This document shows, one piece after another, positions 46,117 to 56,727 of a DNA stretch of 64,000 nucleotides. Source of the DNA: Omphalotus guepiniiformis (taxonomy: Eukaryota > Basidiomycota > Agaricomycetes > Agaricales > Omphalotaceae); NCBI GenBank assembly GCA_028554645.1, contig JAQOOI010000079.1, positions 1,674,001 to 1,738,000 of the forward strand. The letters run 5' to 3'. The position numbers were made by a program, and so were the translations under genes. Under the pieces are notes generated by a model that saw only the letters and a program-made list of their open reading frames with translations, was not told the origin of the DNA and did not search any database. Position 1 is the stretch's first letter; each line of letters begins with the position of its first letter.

Positions 46117-47175
46117 ATGTCCCGGAAACGCTCTCCAACATCCACCACATCCATGGTAAGACCCGTTTACGAAACTCCCCAAAGACTCTTTCTTATCTTT
46201 TCTGTCTAGATACGTCGCAGTAAGCGTATACAGAGTCTACATGCGCAAGTAGCTCAGCACGCCGTACGTGTACCTGCCTTTTTTTTACTTCATCTATGCA
46301 CACACCTTTTTTTGTGTCCAGCTTCGTCGTAGCTCCCAGGTCCAATTTTTACGCAACCCTTCCCCTCAAGAGCCTATTGTTCAGACAAGGGCACGATTCA
46401 ATACCCATTCTCGACGTTCTCGTATCACACACTTCAACACTGCTTGCAAGAAGCACACCACGCCACCACCTTCAGCGCCCCCCAACTCACCAAATAGGCT
46501 TTCTTCCGACACCTCACCCCCACCCAACCCCCAATCGTCCTGCTCCTCGACGCTCGAACGTCTTTGCTTCCAGTCATGTGTTGCGCAGGGCCCTTCCCAA
46601 GTGAGCGCGTCCCCAGCGACACTGGTTCACCGACGTCTTCCTCCTCAGCCGCGTGTTGTGGCAGCATATCATGTTGATTGGGTAGACTTCAAATTTCCCC
46701 AAAAGTTCGAACTTGCTGTCCGTCACGGCGGGCTCTCGTCGCTCATTCCTGAAATCTATGATTCCTTCATACAGCAGTTCCCCAAAGAAGCCGTGATACC
46801 CACCGGAGACGAAGAAATCGATAAACGTTTAGTCTATCTACATAAGGAGGTATCTATTTTTTTGGACTCTCTAGCTTTTCTTGGCTAACAGATATCCAGA
46901 TGCTCCGTCGTGCGCTCTACAAACGCTATCTCCCTCGCATGCAGACGTATGGCTGGGATATTAATTACATCCACGATGCCTCCCTCCCTATACCACAGTT
47001 GGAATACGAAACTTCTGTCTACGAAATGCTTATCAAGCCTCGTCAAGAATGGCCCTCACCTGCCCCTTCTGACACGCCCCCCACGGAGCTCGTTCTTTTT
47101 GACGACAAGGCATTCAAAGAGAACGAGGACGGTTACATACAGAGTCTTAGAGAAGGTTACATGCAGAGTCCTTGA
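46117..47175 (+). CDS. KDZ companion gene D, hypothetical
   Basis: Four exons, all with GT-AG introns and in-frame joins: MSRKRSPTSTTSM, then IRRSKRIQSLHAQVAQHA, then a large exon and a last exon from MLRRALYKRYLPRMQTYGWD. After a Ser/Pro-rich, basic N-terminal part the folded-looking region contains VDWVDFKFPQKFELAVRHGG, GDEEIDKRLVYLHKE and YGWDINYIHDASLPIPQLEY. It ends in an acidic, Pro-rich tail. About 300 residues. The family is not recognised. It is codirectional with the transposase and ends about 135 nt before its start, so it may share its regulation. It could be a second transposition factor. Confidence 0.72.
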
Positions 47176-47254
47176 TCTCGTTGGTAATTAGGCCCACAAT
47201 TTTGTAAATGCAGCATCTATATACCTCATCTCATGAAGCTATTATTTTTCCTGC

Positions 47255-47262
47255 TATATAAA
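47255..47262 (+). promoter_or_regulatory. TATA box of the KDZ transposase gene
   Basis: TATATAAA lies 55 nt before ATG 47310, the same distance as the TATA box of companion gene B. Confidence 0.6.
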
Positions 47263-47309
47263 TCACTGGTTAGAGGACAGAACCTTCAATCCCCTTGACT
47301 CTGTGTACA

Positions 47310-50300
47310 ATGCCTCTTAGGTCTAAGAAACTGAAGTACTCTGAAATGGACATGTATTCGTCAGACTCCGAGGAAGAGACGGTCTTTTCCTCCCAAATGG
47401 AGATACATCGCCACACGGAGTTTTCGAGCGCAGACACGCGATCAACAGTTTCCTTTCTCCAGGCTGAAGTGCCCATCGACATCTCTCAACCCTCTACCAG
47501 CTCTGGCTGGCTCTTACCATCAGACCCTCCGACAGCATACTTGAACGAGACCTCAATGGATTCTGAAACCTACAATGATGACAGCGACAGCGACGACGGC
47601 GATTTGATTCAGGCACAATCTGACAGGTTTCTGGACCCGAACTACGTACAGAGGACGGACCTCATTGACGAAGAATGTGAGACTCATATTGTGCAGATTG
47701 AGCCACCACGATCTCGATATCAAGCGGTATGTGTGTACTGTTTTGTCCCAGAACTCAAATCTCAGCAGCATTCATTCAAGGATGATCCTTTGAGAATGTG
47801 GATGGACAATAAAGACTCATTTCTTGCTGAACTTCTTTGCCTTGAGGGACCCGGGCGGGAGGCGACACATTGTTCTGCATGCCAGCTTCTATTTCCGAAT
47901 CCAATCGAACTGGAGACCATTGACGTTGTCCAATGCATTTCGTGTCTAGACAACTCGTTACTATGCCGAGAATGCATCGTTCAGCGTCACACTACTAGTC
48001 CGTTTCATCGGTTTCGGGTACGCTCAATTTTTCTGACCTATGATCTACTTTCACCTAAAACATCACAGAGTTGGAACGGGAAGTTTTTCAGCAATATTAC
48101 TTTGAATGATCTCGGATATCGGTTGCAATTGGGGCACTCACCTCACCAGAGATGCCTTAGTCCTTCTAGCGCTGCAAACTTCGTAATAGTCGACGTCAAT
48201 GGAATTTACGAAACATCTTTGGACTTCTGTGGTTGCCGTGGTATTCCTGATCGAGTCACTCAGCTCCTACGATTTAGATTGTTTCCGGCTACAGTGGTGA
48301 ATCCGCAAACGGCAGTGACATTTCGCTTCCTCGAAACTTTTCAGATGCTTAATTTCATGTCAAAGATATCTGTATTCGAGTTTTATCAGACCGTTGTCCG
48401 ACTTACTGACAATACTGGCACGGTGACTGTTCCTGTAAGTCGTTTTATCTGTTCTCGGGGCAGACTACTAACTTGCAATTTTAGGATCGCTACAAGGAGG
48501 CTAGGCGGACCGTTCGGGAGTGGCGTCATCTTCGAATGCTCAAGCGCGCTGGTCGTGGACATGCTGATGGTGGTCCTGCGGCAACTAGGCCGGGAGAGTG
48601 TGCCGTCTTGTGCCCGGCGTGTCCATACCCCAAGATCAATCTCCCAGAGAATTATTGTTTGCAGCCTGATAGGTTTGTTTGACATTTCACTGAGCCGTGC
48701 ACATGGATCTCAAATCAGTTCATAGTTGGAAATACGCCATGTTTCTTGGCATCGATGCAAACTTTCAACTGAAGCGGGCTGATGTTTCGAGTGAACAGAA
48801 GGATCCTGGTCTCAATCAAGGCTACGCATACTACGTGAATCCTACCCAGTTCAAGGACTATCTCAACGAGTTTGGAGTCAAGGTGGCCGATGACAAGAGT
48901 TCGTGCAATGATCATAATGCCATTAAACAAGCGTCGATGAGAGGTGGAAAAGGGACTGCGTCTACAGGGATTGGTGCAGTCGATTGCGCACGTCACGATA
49001 TGAAAAGGCCGCTGTCAGTTGGTGATCTGCAAAAGGGTGAGAGGTAAGTACAAGTGTCAAGAATTTCCAGGATGATCGGAGTTGACGTACATGCGAACGG
49101 TCAAACGTTCATTAACATTCACAGATATGTCAACATGGATTATTTTTTCTTGTCTAGTGTCGGTCAGAACACCCCAATGTCGCTGGTTGTGTCATATGAT
49201 ATAGGCTGCCAGTGGTCTCGTAATTTGTTCAAGCGTATTGAAGAATATCCTCCATTGCTTCGTCCTCATGAAAATCAAAAATTGCGATTTCTTGTACCGA
49301 AATTTCATCTTGCTGCTCATATTCCACGTTGTCAAGCCTATTACTCTTTCAATTACACTCAGCATGTGGGGAGAACAGATGGAGAAGCTCCGGAACGAGG
49401 CTGGGCTGCCGCCAATGCCATGTGTACCAGTATCCGTGAGATGGGTCCAGGTTCGTATCGCGACACCCTGGATGACATCTTCGGTGATTACAATTACCGA
49501 AAGCGATTGTTACTCCGTAGGTTTGGTTCCGCTGCCCATTGTGAATCCATAACTCACTGAAATTTCTATACACCTCAGCAACTCAAATGCTGAGGAGACT
49601 CGAGGATGCTATAGAGGACAAACTCACGCACGCACACGTTCTTGAGCTCCTCAATCACGCCTTGCCATCAGAGAATATTGCAACCTGGGAGGCAGCTGTC
49701 AGTGCCTGGGAAGCAGATCCAAGCAAGCCGAATCCATTCTTTTCCACATCAGCATGTAAGTTCTAATCCGGCTAAGCTAATGAGAATTCGAATTGATACC
49801 ATAGATACAGCCGCGTCTTTCAATACTGTTCGCCTCGAGCTGGCAGAGGAGGATGCTAAGAGACATCAGGAGGAGGAGAAACTACATACAGTAACTCCGA
49901 GTAGTATGATCTTGAAGGGTCTCGCTTTGGAGGAGGAGCAGTAAGAAAATTGAATGTTTTATCCCACCGTATTCCGCTCATATTTTATTTAGAGCTGAAC
50001 TTGAGCAAGAGGAGAAGAACATAGCAAAGAAGCTACATGCGACTCCGCTTCAGAAGTCGAAGGTAATCGAGACAGGGACCCGCCTGCAGCGAAAAATTGA
50101 CGCATGGACTGCTATACAAGAAGTATACATGCCTCGTGTGGGATATCTCCGGTCTCAGGCTGATGCAGAAGGCGCAAAACAGGTTCCCGCCTCATCATTC
50201 TCGCTCATGCTTCCCTCCTCCTGCAATTCAACTATCAAAGTCAACCGCAATCTCTTGCGATACGAGTTTCGATTGCGACTTGCTCGTGCTAATGATATTC

Positions 50301-51116
50301 TCGCAGAACTAAGGCGACATCTTTTGTTGAGAAACTCCCTATGGCAATACAAAATGCGATTCATTCGGGGACAGGATCAGTTGACAAGGTCTCAAACTGT
50401 CATTAATGGCGTAATTGATAAGGTGACGACAGATACAGCCCGGTATCGACGGAATTACTCGGCTCTCGAGAAGTTGGCAACCGTTCTTGGGGAAGCTGCA
50501 TGGAAAAGCCACCTGAAGGTGCTTGCAGATGAGGATGTAGTTGCATTCAAGGATGCACCAGAGTCAGAAGGAAAGCGTGTATTGTCTTGGATTTGGTTGG
50601 TTGAAGGGGTCAGCAACGATGAGAATGCAGTGAACGAAGGTATGCTTTTTAATTCATTGTTGTATTGTCACTTAGTTGACAAGGGATGTCAATGATTTCC
50701 GAACAGTGCTGTCCATCGAATGGTGCAAGGCACGCGCTCGGGCTTCTCGCTACGCAGAGGAAGTCACACTACTGGAAGAAGAGATGCGGCGCGTGAAAGC
50801 ATTCTATCAATGGCAAATCCAAGTCTGGCAGGCTCGTGCCAAATATCATACTGTCCCTAACAACCATTTCCCACTTGACATGCAGTCGGAATCTTTCCGG
50901 CATGGGGCAATCGCTTATGCTCTGCGCCAGGAAAACATCACATATCGCATGCTGAATCATTGCAAGAATATCTGGAAGGATGTTGGATTGCTCATAGCGG
51001 ACCCTTTGATGTATTTCACGGGGCTTAGCTCTAGGAGAAAGAAGCCAGGGGCGCGAGAGAAAAGGGCTGCTGTTGTGGTGTCAAACATCCTGAAACGTGC
51101 TCACGCAGTCGAGTAG
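47310..51116 (+). CDS. KDZ transposase with CxC2 zinc cluster
   Basis: Ten exons joined by GT-AG introns sum to 3,288 nt, an exact multiple of three, giving 1,095 residues. After an acidic leader (SSDSEEETVFSS) comes the CxC2-type cysteine cluster found with KDZ transposases: HCSACQ, QCISC, CRECIVQRH and PFHRFR, near residues 170-215. The RNase H-fold transposase core has its acidic residues in GIDANFQLKRAD (Asp near residue 413), SYDIGCQWSRN (near 532) and DGEAPERGWAAANA (Glu near 595). The C-terminal 400 residues are mostly helical and charged. No stop or frameshift is present, so it may be active. The alternative in-frame Met 15 nt upstream lacks support. KDZ transposons move by cut and paste and are abundant in mushroom genomes. 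Confidence 0.93.
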
Positions 51117-51492
51117 AAATTGAGTAGAATGTTTTGGTATGCATGGACAGTAGCACGGGTATATTTTGTCTGTATTATAGTATAATATACACAGAGACGC
51201 GAAAGCAAAAGTGTGGAGGACGAAGGGGGCATACGGGCCGTGCATCCGGGCCAAAACATGATGTCATAAAAAGACAAACATATGTACCAAATATCTGCCA
51301 AGGGAAGGAGCTTGGGCGCTCAGCGCTCAGGCCTCAGGCCCAGGGCTAAACGCAAAGAAAAACGGAACACTATACTGTAGATGAAAGTCAAGAAAATGGA
51401 AGCGACGTCAAGACTACACAGATCCGTGCCTGATTCGTCAAACCCCGTCAACTCGCATTCGCATTCCCTCTGAATTGAACCAGCTACTCATG

Positions 51493-51563
51493 CAGACCAA
51501 CCGCTACATACATACAGACCAACCGCTACAGTATACGCACCAACCATTCACCCCAACCGCTAT
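51493..51563 (+). repeat. repeats of an ACCAACCGCTA motif near the right KDZ end
   Basis: GACCAACCGCTACA appears twice, with shorter variants (ACCAACC, CCAACCGCTAT) following, just inside the right subterminal palindromes. Confidence 0.75.
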
Positions 51564-51623
51564 GAACTCGTCTGCCCACCCCCCTTCTAGATGACTGTAA
51601 TCCTCAGTAACTTTGGCCCAGCG

Positions 51624-51701
51624 TGATATATAACCTTTCATGCTAACCAGTGTGGCTGATATATCAGCCTTCGCTTGGTGGATGCAGCTGGTGATATATC
51701 A
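51624..51701 (-). repeat. right subterminal palindrome triplet of the KDZ element
   Basis: TGATATATAA at 51624-51633, TGATATATCA at 51657-51666 and 51692-51701, spaced 33 and 35 bp. Read from the element end inward, the order (two perfect, then the variant TTATATATCA preceded by AGG) mirrors the left end. The outermost copy ends 17 nt from the element end. Confidence 0.85.
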
Positions 51702-51718
51702 TTCCCACAGCCTCTGTT

Positions 51719-51726
51719 GCGAGAAG
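51719..51726. repeat. KDZ target-site duplication, right (GCGAGAAG)
   Basis: Exact copy of 40306-40313. Confidence 0.9.
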
Positions 51727-52449
51727 AATGCTGATGGAAGTCTGAAGGATCAGGTGAAGATTGATGCCGAGATGACATCAAAGATGGCTGCACGAGATGC
51801 GACGAAGATGGCTGAGGCTAGAGCTGAGATGATTTTGAGGGTTGATGATGGGCAGTTGGCTCATATGACTTCGAAGGACCCATTGATGATATGGAGAGAC
51901 TTGGAGAGGGTTCACCGGGCTGCAGGTTTTGCAACCAGTCTTGCTTTGCGCCGACAACTATTGACTGCAAAGAAGTTGGATGAGGAGAGCATGGAGGCTT
52001 ACATTGGGCGGATTCAGGCATTGTCATTGAGGTTGAAGCATGCTGATGTTGATGTTACGGACCAGGACAAGATCCTTGCACTTACGATGGGTCTTCCTTT
52101 CACTTACAATGCTGTCATTGTTAATTTTGACGCAACCCCTCCCGAGCAACTTACACTCGATCGTGTCATCACTCGCCTTCTCAATGAGGAAACCCGACAA
52201 AACTCTTGTTCCGAAAATTTCCCGTCCCCTAAATCAGACACCGCTGATGAGGCACTAGTTGCTGCATTGGTCTCACGCTCTCCTAGCGACATCACCTGCT
52301 ATTTTTGTGACAAGAAAGGTCACTACAAATCTGAGTGCCCTGCTAGACTTGCGTGGGAAAAGTCACTGAAGAAGAAAAAGGACGCCGTGGCCGCTGCAGT
52401 CACTATGGAGGATTCAGATTCAGACTGGGAGGCTGGAGGTGCCTTTTAG
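51727..52449 (+). pseudogene. Gag, C-terminal part with zinc knuckle
   Basis: Continues the frame of 40173-40313 without loss or gain of bases once the KDZ element and one duplication copy are removed, giving a 287-residue Gag. It has the Copia/UBN2-type Gag core (ARAEMILRVDDGQL, IWRDLERVHRAAGFATSLAL, MEAYIGRIQALSLRLK, ILALTMGLPFTYNAVIVNFD) and a CCHC knuckle CYFCDKKGHYKSEC, followed by an acidic C-terminus and TAG. The frame upstream of 51719 belongs to the inserted element. No pol follows; only about 90 nt remain before the 3' LTR. Confidence 0.88.
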
Positions 52450-52542
52450 GTTTGCAGGGGTGCATTTTTATTTTTTCATAAATTTCTTGTTTTATATTTC
52501 TGTTTTTCCAGCTGTAGATCTGCACTACGACTTGCAGGGGTG

Positions 52543-52767
52543 TGTTGGAATGTCAATGACAAGTCGAAGTGCTTGATACCCGAGCCTTAGACCTACTGCT
52601 TTATTTCCATTTCCGCTTCATTCTTGCTTTATCCTTGCTTTATTCTTTACTTGCTTTGTCTGTAGTTATTATATATGTAGTTAGAATTGCGAATGAAATA
52701 CCCTGCGCGTTTGCCAGGGTCTCGTGCTTAAATCCCGAGTAGCGCTGTTGAAACCGCTATTCTAACA
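52543..52767 (+). repeat. 3' LTR (225 bp)
   Basis: No difference from 39735-39959 seen by eye. It lies about 560 bp upstream of the G3BP-like start codon, in that gene's upstream region. Confidence 0.93.
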
Positions 52768-52772
52768 GGAAG
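52768..52772. repeat. LTR-element target-site duplication, right
   Basis: GGAAG, matching 39730-39734. Confidence 0.85.
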
Positions 52773-53325
52773 TTCGGGTGAACATATGTAAGAGCTATCA
52801 CACTACATATATTTCTATAATACCCTCAAAGAGCCTCAAAACATCGTCGAAGACCCCAAAGGCCATTAAAAAGGCGGCGTGAGAAACCATTGACGCGTAA
52901 CACATAATTTTTTCTTTGCTTGAATTTGTTTTGCTGTTCCCTTTAACTGGGCCCGTCTGACTCTCTTGTGGCAATTCCATTCAACGCTACCCTCTCTAGC
53001 TCTTAGATTTTCCTCTCTCTCTCCTTCGTCATTCGCACTCTAACGGGGCTTCAACGTTCGACTTTCACTTCGCTTCGTTGTCTTGAACTTGTTGTAATTT
53101 CTGTGAGTACGCCCAAAAGAAACTAGAGGCGAAAATTCTACAAAAAATGGGATTCAAAGAAAGTGAAACTGACTGACTGATTTGATTTTTGTTATATTTC
53201 TCTACACCCTCCTCGGCTTGCTGCTGCTGCTGCTTTTTTGGGTTTTACCCTTCACTTTCAATTGGTGGCGAATACGAATACGAATTACACAAAAAAAAAC
53301 CCAAACGGACTCGGGGGTGTTTAGG

Positions 53326-53525
53326 ATGGCTTCTTCTACTACAAACGGTACCTCTCACCAACACCGGAAAGTCGTTCCCTCTGAAGTGGGCTGGCAATTC
53401 GTACCTCAGTACTACAATTTCGTGAACAAGGAACCTGAGAGGTTGCATTGTTTTTATAACAAGTCTTCGACGTTTGTTCATGGGACCGAAGGTGAAGATG
53501 GGGAGATTTGTCATGGTCAACAGGT

Positions 53526-53556
<31 letters not shown>

Positions 53557-55196
53557 TCCCCCTTCTTGACCTCTTGACATGAAACTAAAACGTTTTTTTA
53601 ACACAGGAAATTCACGCACGAATAACCTCTCTTGGGTTTCACGACTGTAAAATTTTCATACACTCCGTCGACGCTCAATCTTCCGCCGACGGAGGGATCA
53701 TTATCCAAGTCATAGGCGAAATGTCCAACGATTCAGGTCCATGGAGGAAATTCGTTCAAACGTTCTTCTTGGCTGAACAACCGAATGGGTATTTTGTTCT
53801 TAATGATATTTTTAGGTTTTTGAAGGAAGATACGGTGGAGAGTGATGTTGGTGAGGGTGAAACTGTTGATGAGGTCGTTGTGGACTCGGACATTGGGGTT
53901 GAGGGGCAGCAGCAACAGCAACAGGTGGAAATTCAACAACAACAACAACATCAGAGAGAATCAACGCCTTCTCCTGATACACCCCCACCTGCAGAGCTAG
54001 CTGTTGTCGTTGATCCTACTGCTGCCCCAGTACCTGAACCACCAACGACAGTATCTGATATCTCAGAACCTACCCCTCCAATCACTGCCGCTGCGGTCGT
54101 GGAACCTGAAGAACCTGCGCCTGCTACTGCTCCCGCAGTTGTTGTTGTTGATGTTGCCCCACAGCAAAATGGTATTCATCTAGGTGAAGCGGGTGCTGTT
54201 GCGGTAGATAAACCAGCTACACCTGTCCCCGCTGCTGAACCAGTAGCGCCTACTCCTCCACCTGTAGCTGCACCTCCACTTCCTTCTGCCCCTCCCGTCA
54301 TCACACCTGCTCCCGCTCCCGCTGCTGCACCTTCCACTCCAGCCCCGGCCCCAGCAGCAGCAGCCCCAGCTCCTGCACCCGCTGCCGCCGCTCCAGCACC
54401 CGCTGTTGCTGCAGCAGCGTCTACACCAAAAACATGGGCGAACCTCGCCGCTACGAATTCTAAAAAATGGGGGAGCGCAGTCGCTCAGGAATCAAGAGGG
54501 TCTTCTGAGAATGTACCTAGTTCGCCTATTCATGCTCATGCTAGTGGGAGTGGAGCTCAGACACCTGTTAAAGGTGGTCCTGGTTCTGGTGGTGTTGGTG
54601 GTGTTGGTTCGGGTGGTAATGCTACTCCTGGTAGGAGAACGCCTCATCCTGCGTATGTTGCTGCTATGAGTGTTACGACTCCTCAGTGTTTTATCAAGAG
54701 TGGGTTTTCGTTTGTGTTTATTGTTTGGTTGGTTGGTGAAAAGGGTTACTGATGATTTTGTGTAATGAAAAAACAGAGTGTAACAGAAAACGTAACCCAA
54801 CAAGCTCTCCAAACCGCGTTATCTAAATTCGGACAAGTAAAAAGTTTGGAGATTGTTAGGTTTAAAGCGTGTGCGTTTGCAGAGTTTAGTATGATTGAAT
54901 CTGCGAAGAGAGCGATTGTTGCTTCGCTTTCTGTGCAAGCTGGAGGTGAGGGTGGGTTGAAGGTTGATTTGGGGAATGGGGATAGTGCGAGGATTGTTGT
55001 TGAGACTAAGAAGGAGAGGGGGGAGAGGGGTGAGAGGGGGGAGAGGAATGTTGGGAGGAGTAGAGGTGGAGGTGGAGGTGGTGGGGGGGCTGGAGGGGAA
55101 GGTGGGAGAGGTGGGTCGAGTAGTGGGTCGGTTGATGGACGTGGGTCTGGGTTTAGAGGTGGGAGAGGTGGGGGGAGGGGAAGAGGTGGGAAGTAA
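53326..55196 (+). CDS. G3BP-like NTF2-RRM-RGG RNA-binding protein
   Basis: The domain order is that of G3BP/Rasputin and yeast Bre5: NTF2-like domain, low-complexity middle, RRM, RGG tail. The NTF2-like part runs VGWQFVPQYYNFVNKEPERL, RLHCFYNKSSTFVHG, then after an intron EIHARITSLGFHDCKIFIHS, VDAQSSADGGIIIQVIGEM, WRKFVQTFFLAEQPNGYFVL and NDIFRFL. The middle has poly-Gln and a long Pro/Ala-rich tract. The RRM has CFIK (RNP2-like), VTQQALQTALSKFGQVKSLE and CAFAEFSM (RNP1-like). The C-terminus is glycine-rich with RGG repeats. Relatives act in stress granules and deubiquitinase regulation. A 5' UTR intron ending TTTAG just before ATG 53326 is likely. The exact donor of the last intron (near 54700-54773) is uncertain. 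Confidence 0.88.
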
Positions 55197-56727
55197 AAAT
55201 AAAATAGTTGGTTGGGGATGGGGATGGGGATTGTCGTCGGTTTTTTTTTTGAGAGTCGTCGGTCGTCTGTCTTTTTGCTGTGTTTTCCGATTTTTGCTTT
55301 GTTGAAATTTTTTTCTCGTTCATTCATTTCTTTCTTTCTTTCCTTTCTTTCTTTCGACTCTTGTTCCCCCCTTTTTCTTTTTCTTTTACTATCGTTCTTC
55401 TTCTGTTGGGGATGTGGGATGTTTTGTTTGTCTGTCTGCTTCAAGGCTGGGTTGCACGCACAAAAAAAGGAAACATAACGGAGGGGATGCAATTTTTTGT
55501 GTTTTGTAATATGCGAGTACTAAAAGGACATACATACAAGCATACTCCCCCCCACGGTTGAGGTTGAACGTTGCAACGTTGACAACGTTGAGGAAGGGAA
55601 GGGAAGGGTTAAAGGGTACGGGTACGAGAGGGGGCTTTTATGACTACATATATGACTTATGAAGAGACCAAAACCAAAAGCTTTCGAAATCTTCCCTAAA
55701 GCATGCGTATGTCTTTCCTATGAGGGTGCTCGATTTTGAATTGAAAAAGTCACTTCGTACTCGAGTGGAGCGGTTCAATAGTTCAAACTCAAAGTCAAAC
55801 AGTTCATAAGCGCGAGCCGTGGGTTGGCTCGACAAAGCTTGGGCTCGGGCGCACACGTCAGCTGACATGGACATACTGTGAAACGCGTCTCAGTTCTGAG
55901 TTTTCGTTGTCAACGCGTCGCGTCCTCCGAAAGTTGTCACAGGTTGTCACTTACCGGTACCTCCAACTCTCTCACTTGCTAGACGAATGGCTAGTGATAT
56001 TGTCTCGAGATGTCTGTGTAAACCCTATTTGAAAGGAACATCGATAATTATACAGCCCGTAGATGACTCTGTAGAGGAATCCTGCCCCTATATGTTGATT
56101 CTGGTGACCCTTTTAAGAATCTGAGATGCTGGGGCATGTTTGTGTTGTTTTTCCCCCTTCACTGGACACTGGACGTTGTCTATGAGCGCACGCTGCTATC
56201 CCTACTCAAAGTTCCTACAATGCTCGCTGGTTGGTTGGTTATTATCCCATGGCAGGACTCGTGGTACTCGAGGCTCGAGCGCTCTCGTTGGAACCCACCC
56301 ATGGAGTCTGGACAGGCCATCCGATTCAGTAGTCCTTAGCCAAAACTCGATTTCTCGTCTGGGCCTCTTGTCACTAGGTTTCCTCGGATTCTAATTCTAC
56401 AGCATTTACTTTCGAAGCTTGTACTCCTCCATTGGCAGCAATTAAGCTGGAAGGTCGGTCGGCTAACTTGGCGGACAGTTATCTTTATCTGTAGGTTACG
56501 GTAATCGCGTGGAGTCAATTGATGAACTGTTTGAACTTCTGAACCGCTTCTCGCTTGAACCGTTTAATAGAACTAAGCAGCCAGCCGAGATTGTTATGAA
56601 GTAACCATCTTTACATCGAGATATCTGTTACTCGTCGTCTGTGATTCGTGAAGCGTCGGCGACGGTCAAAATTCCCCTTCTTCTCATTCTCATTCTCAGA
56701 ATCCTTCTTCTCATTCCTCATTCCTCA
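55197..56727. other. no gene recognised
   Basis: Contains the CT/T-rich 3' flank of the G3BP-like gene and intergenic DNA. Open frames up to about 93 codons are low-complexity or lack support. Confidence 0.5.

Larger units (their letters stand above)
40314..51718 (+). mobile_element. KDZ (Kyakuja-Dileera-Zisupton) DNA transposon, 11,405 bp
   Basis: A complete-looking KDZ element inserted in gag. The ends are fixed by the 8-bp duplication. Order: left subterminal palindromes, gene A (minus), gene B (plus), gene C (minus), two tandem tRNA-like repeats, gene D (plus), transposase (plus), right subterminal palindromes. The outermost terminal bases show only weak inverted similarity (AGCCGTAACT- against AGGCTGTGGG-, both leading into ATGATATATC). 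The transposase frame is intact. Because it lies within an LTR element whose LTRs match, its insertion must be more recent still. Confidence 0.92.
39735..52767 (+). mobile_element. Copia-type gag-only LTR retrotransposon, interrupted
   Basis: Two 225-bp LTRs that look identical by eye (TG...CA ends) and a 5-bp duplication define the element. Without the nested transposon it would be about 1.6 kb and encode only Gag, with no protease, integrase, reverse transcriptase or RNase H. It is therefore non-autonomous and must have been mobilised by enzymes from another element. I could not identify a primer-binding site with confidence; a G-rich stretch (GCAGGGGTG) just before the 3' LTR may be the polypurine tract. 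The two matching LTRs point to a recent insertion. Confidence 0.9.

Noticed and set aside
54746..55492. A 248-codon minus-strand frame
   Set aside because: It is a shadow of the RGG/glycine-rich and T-rich sequence of the G3BP-like gene, giving a Pro/Lys-rich artefact.
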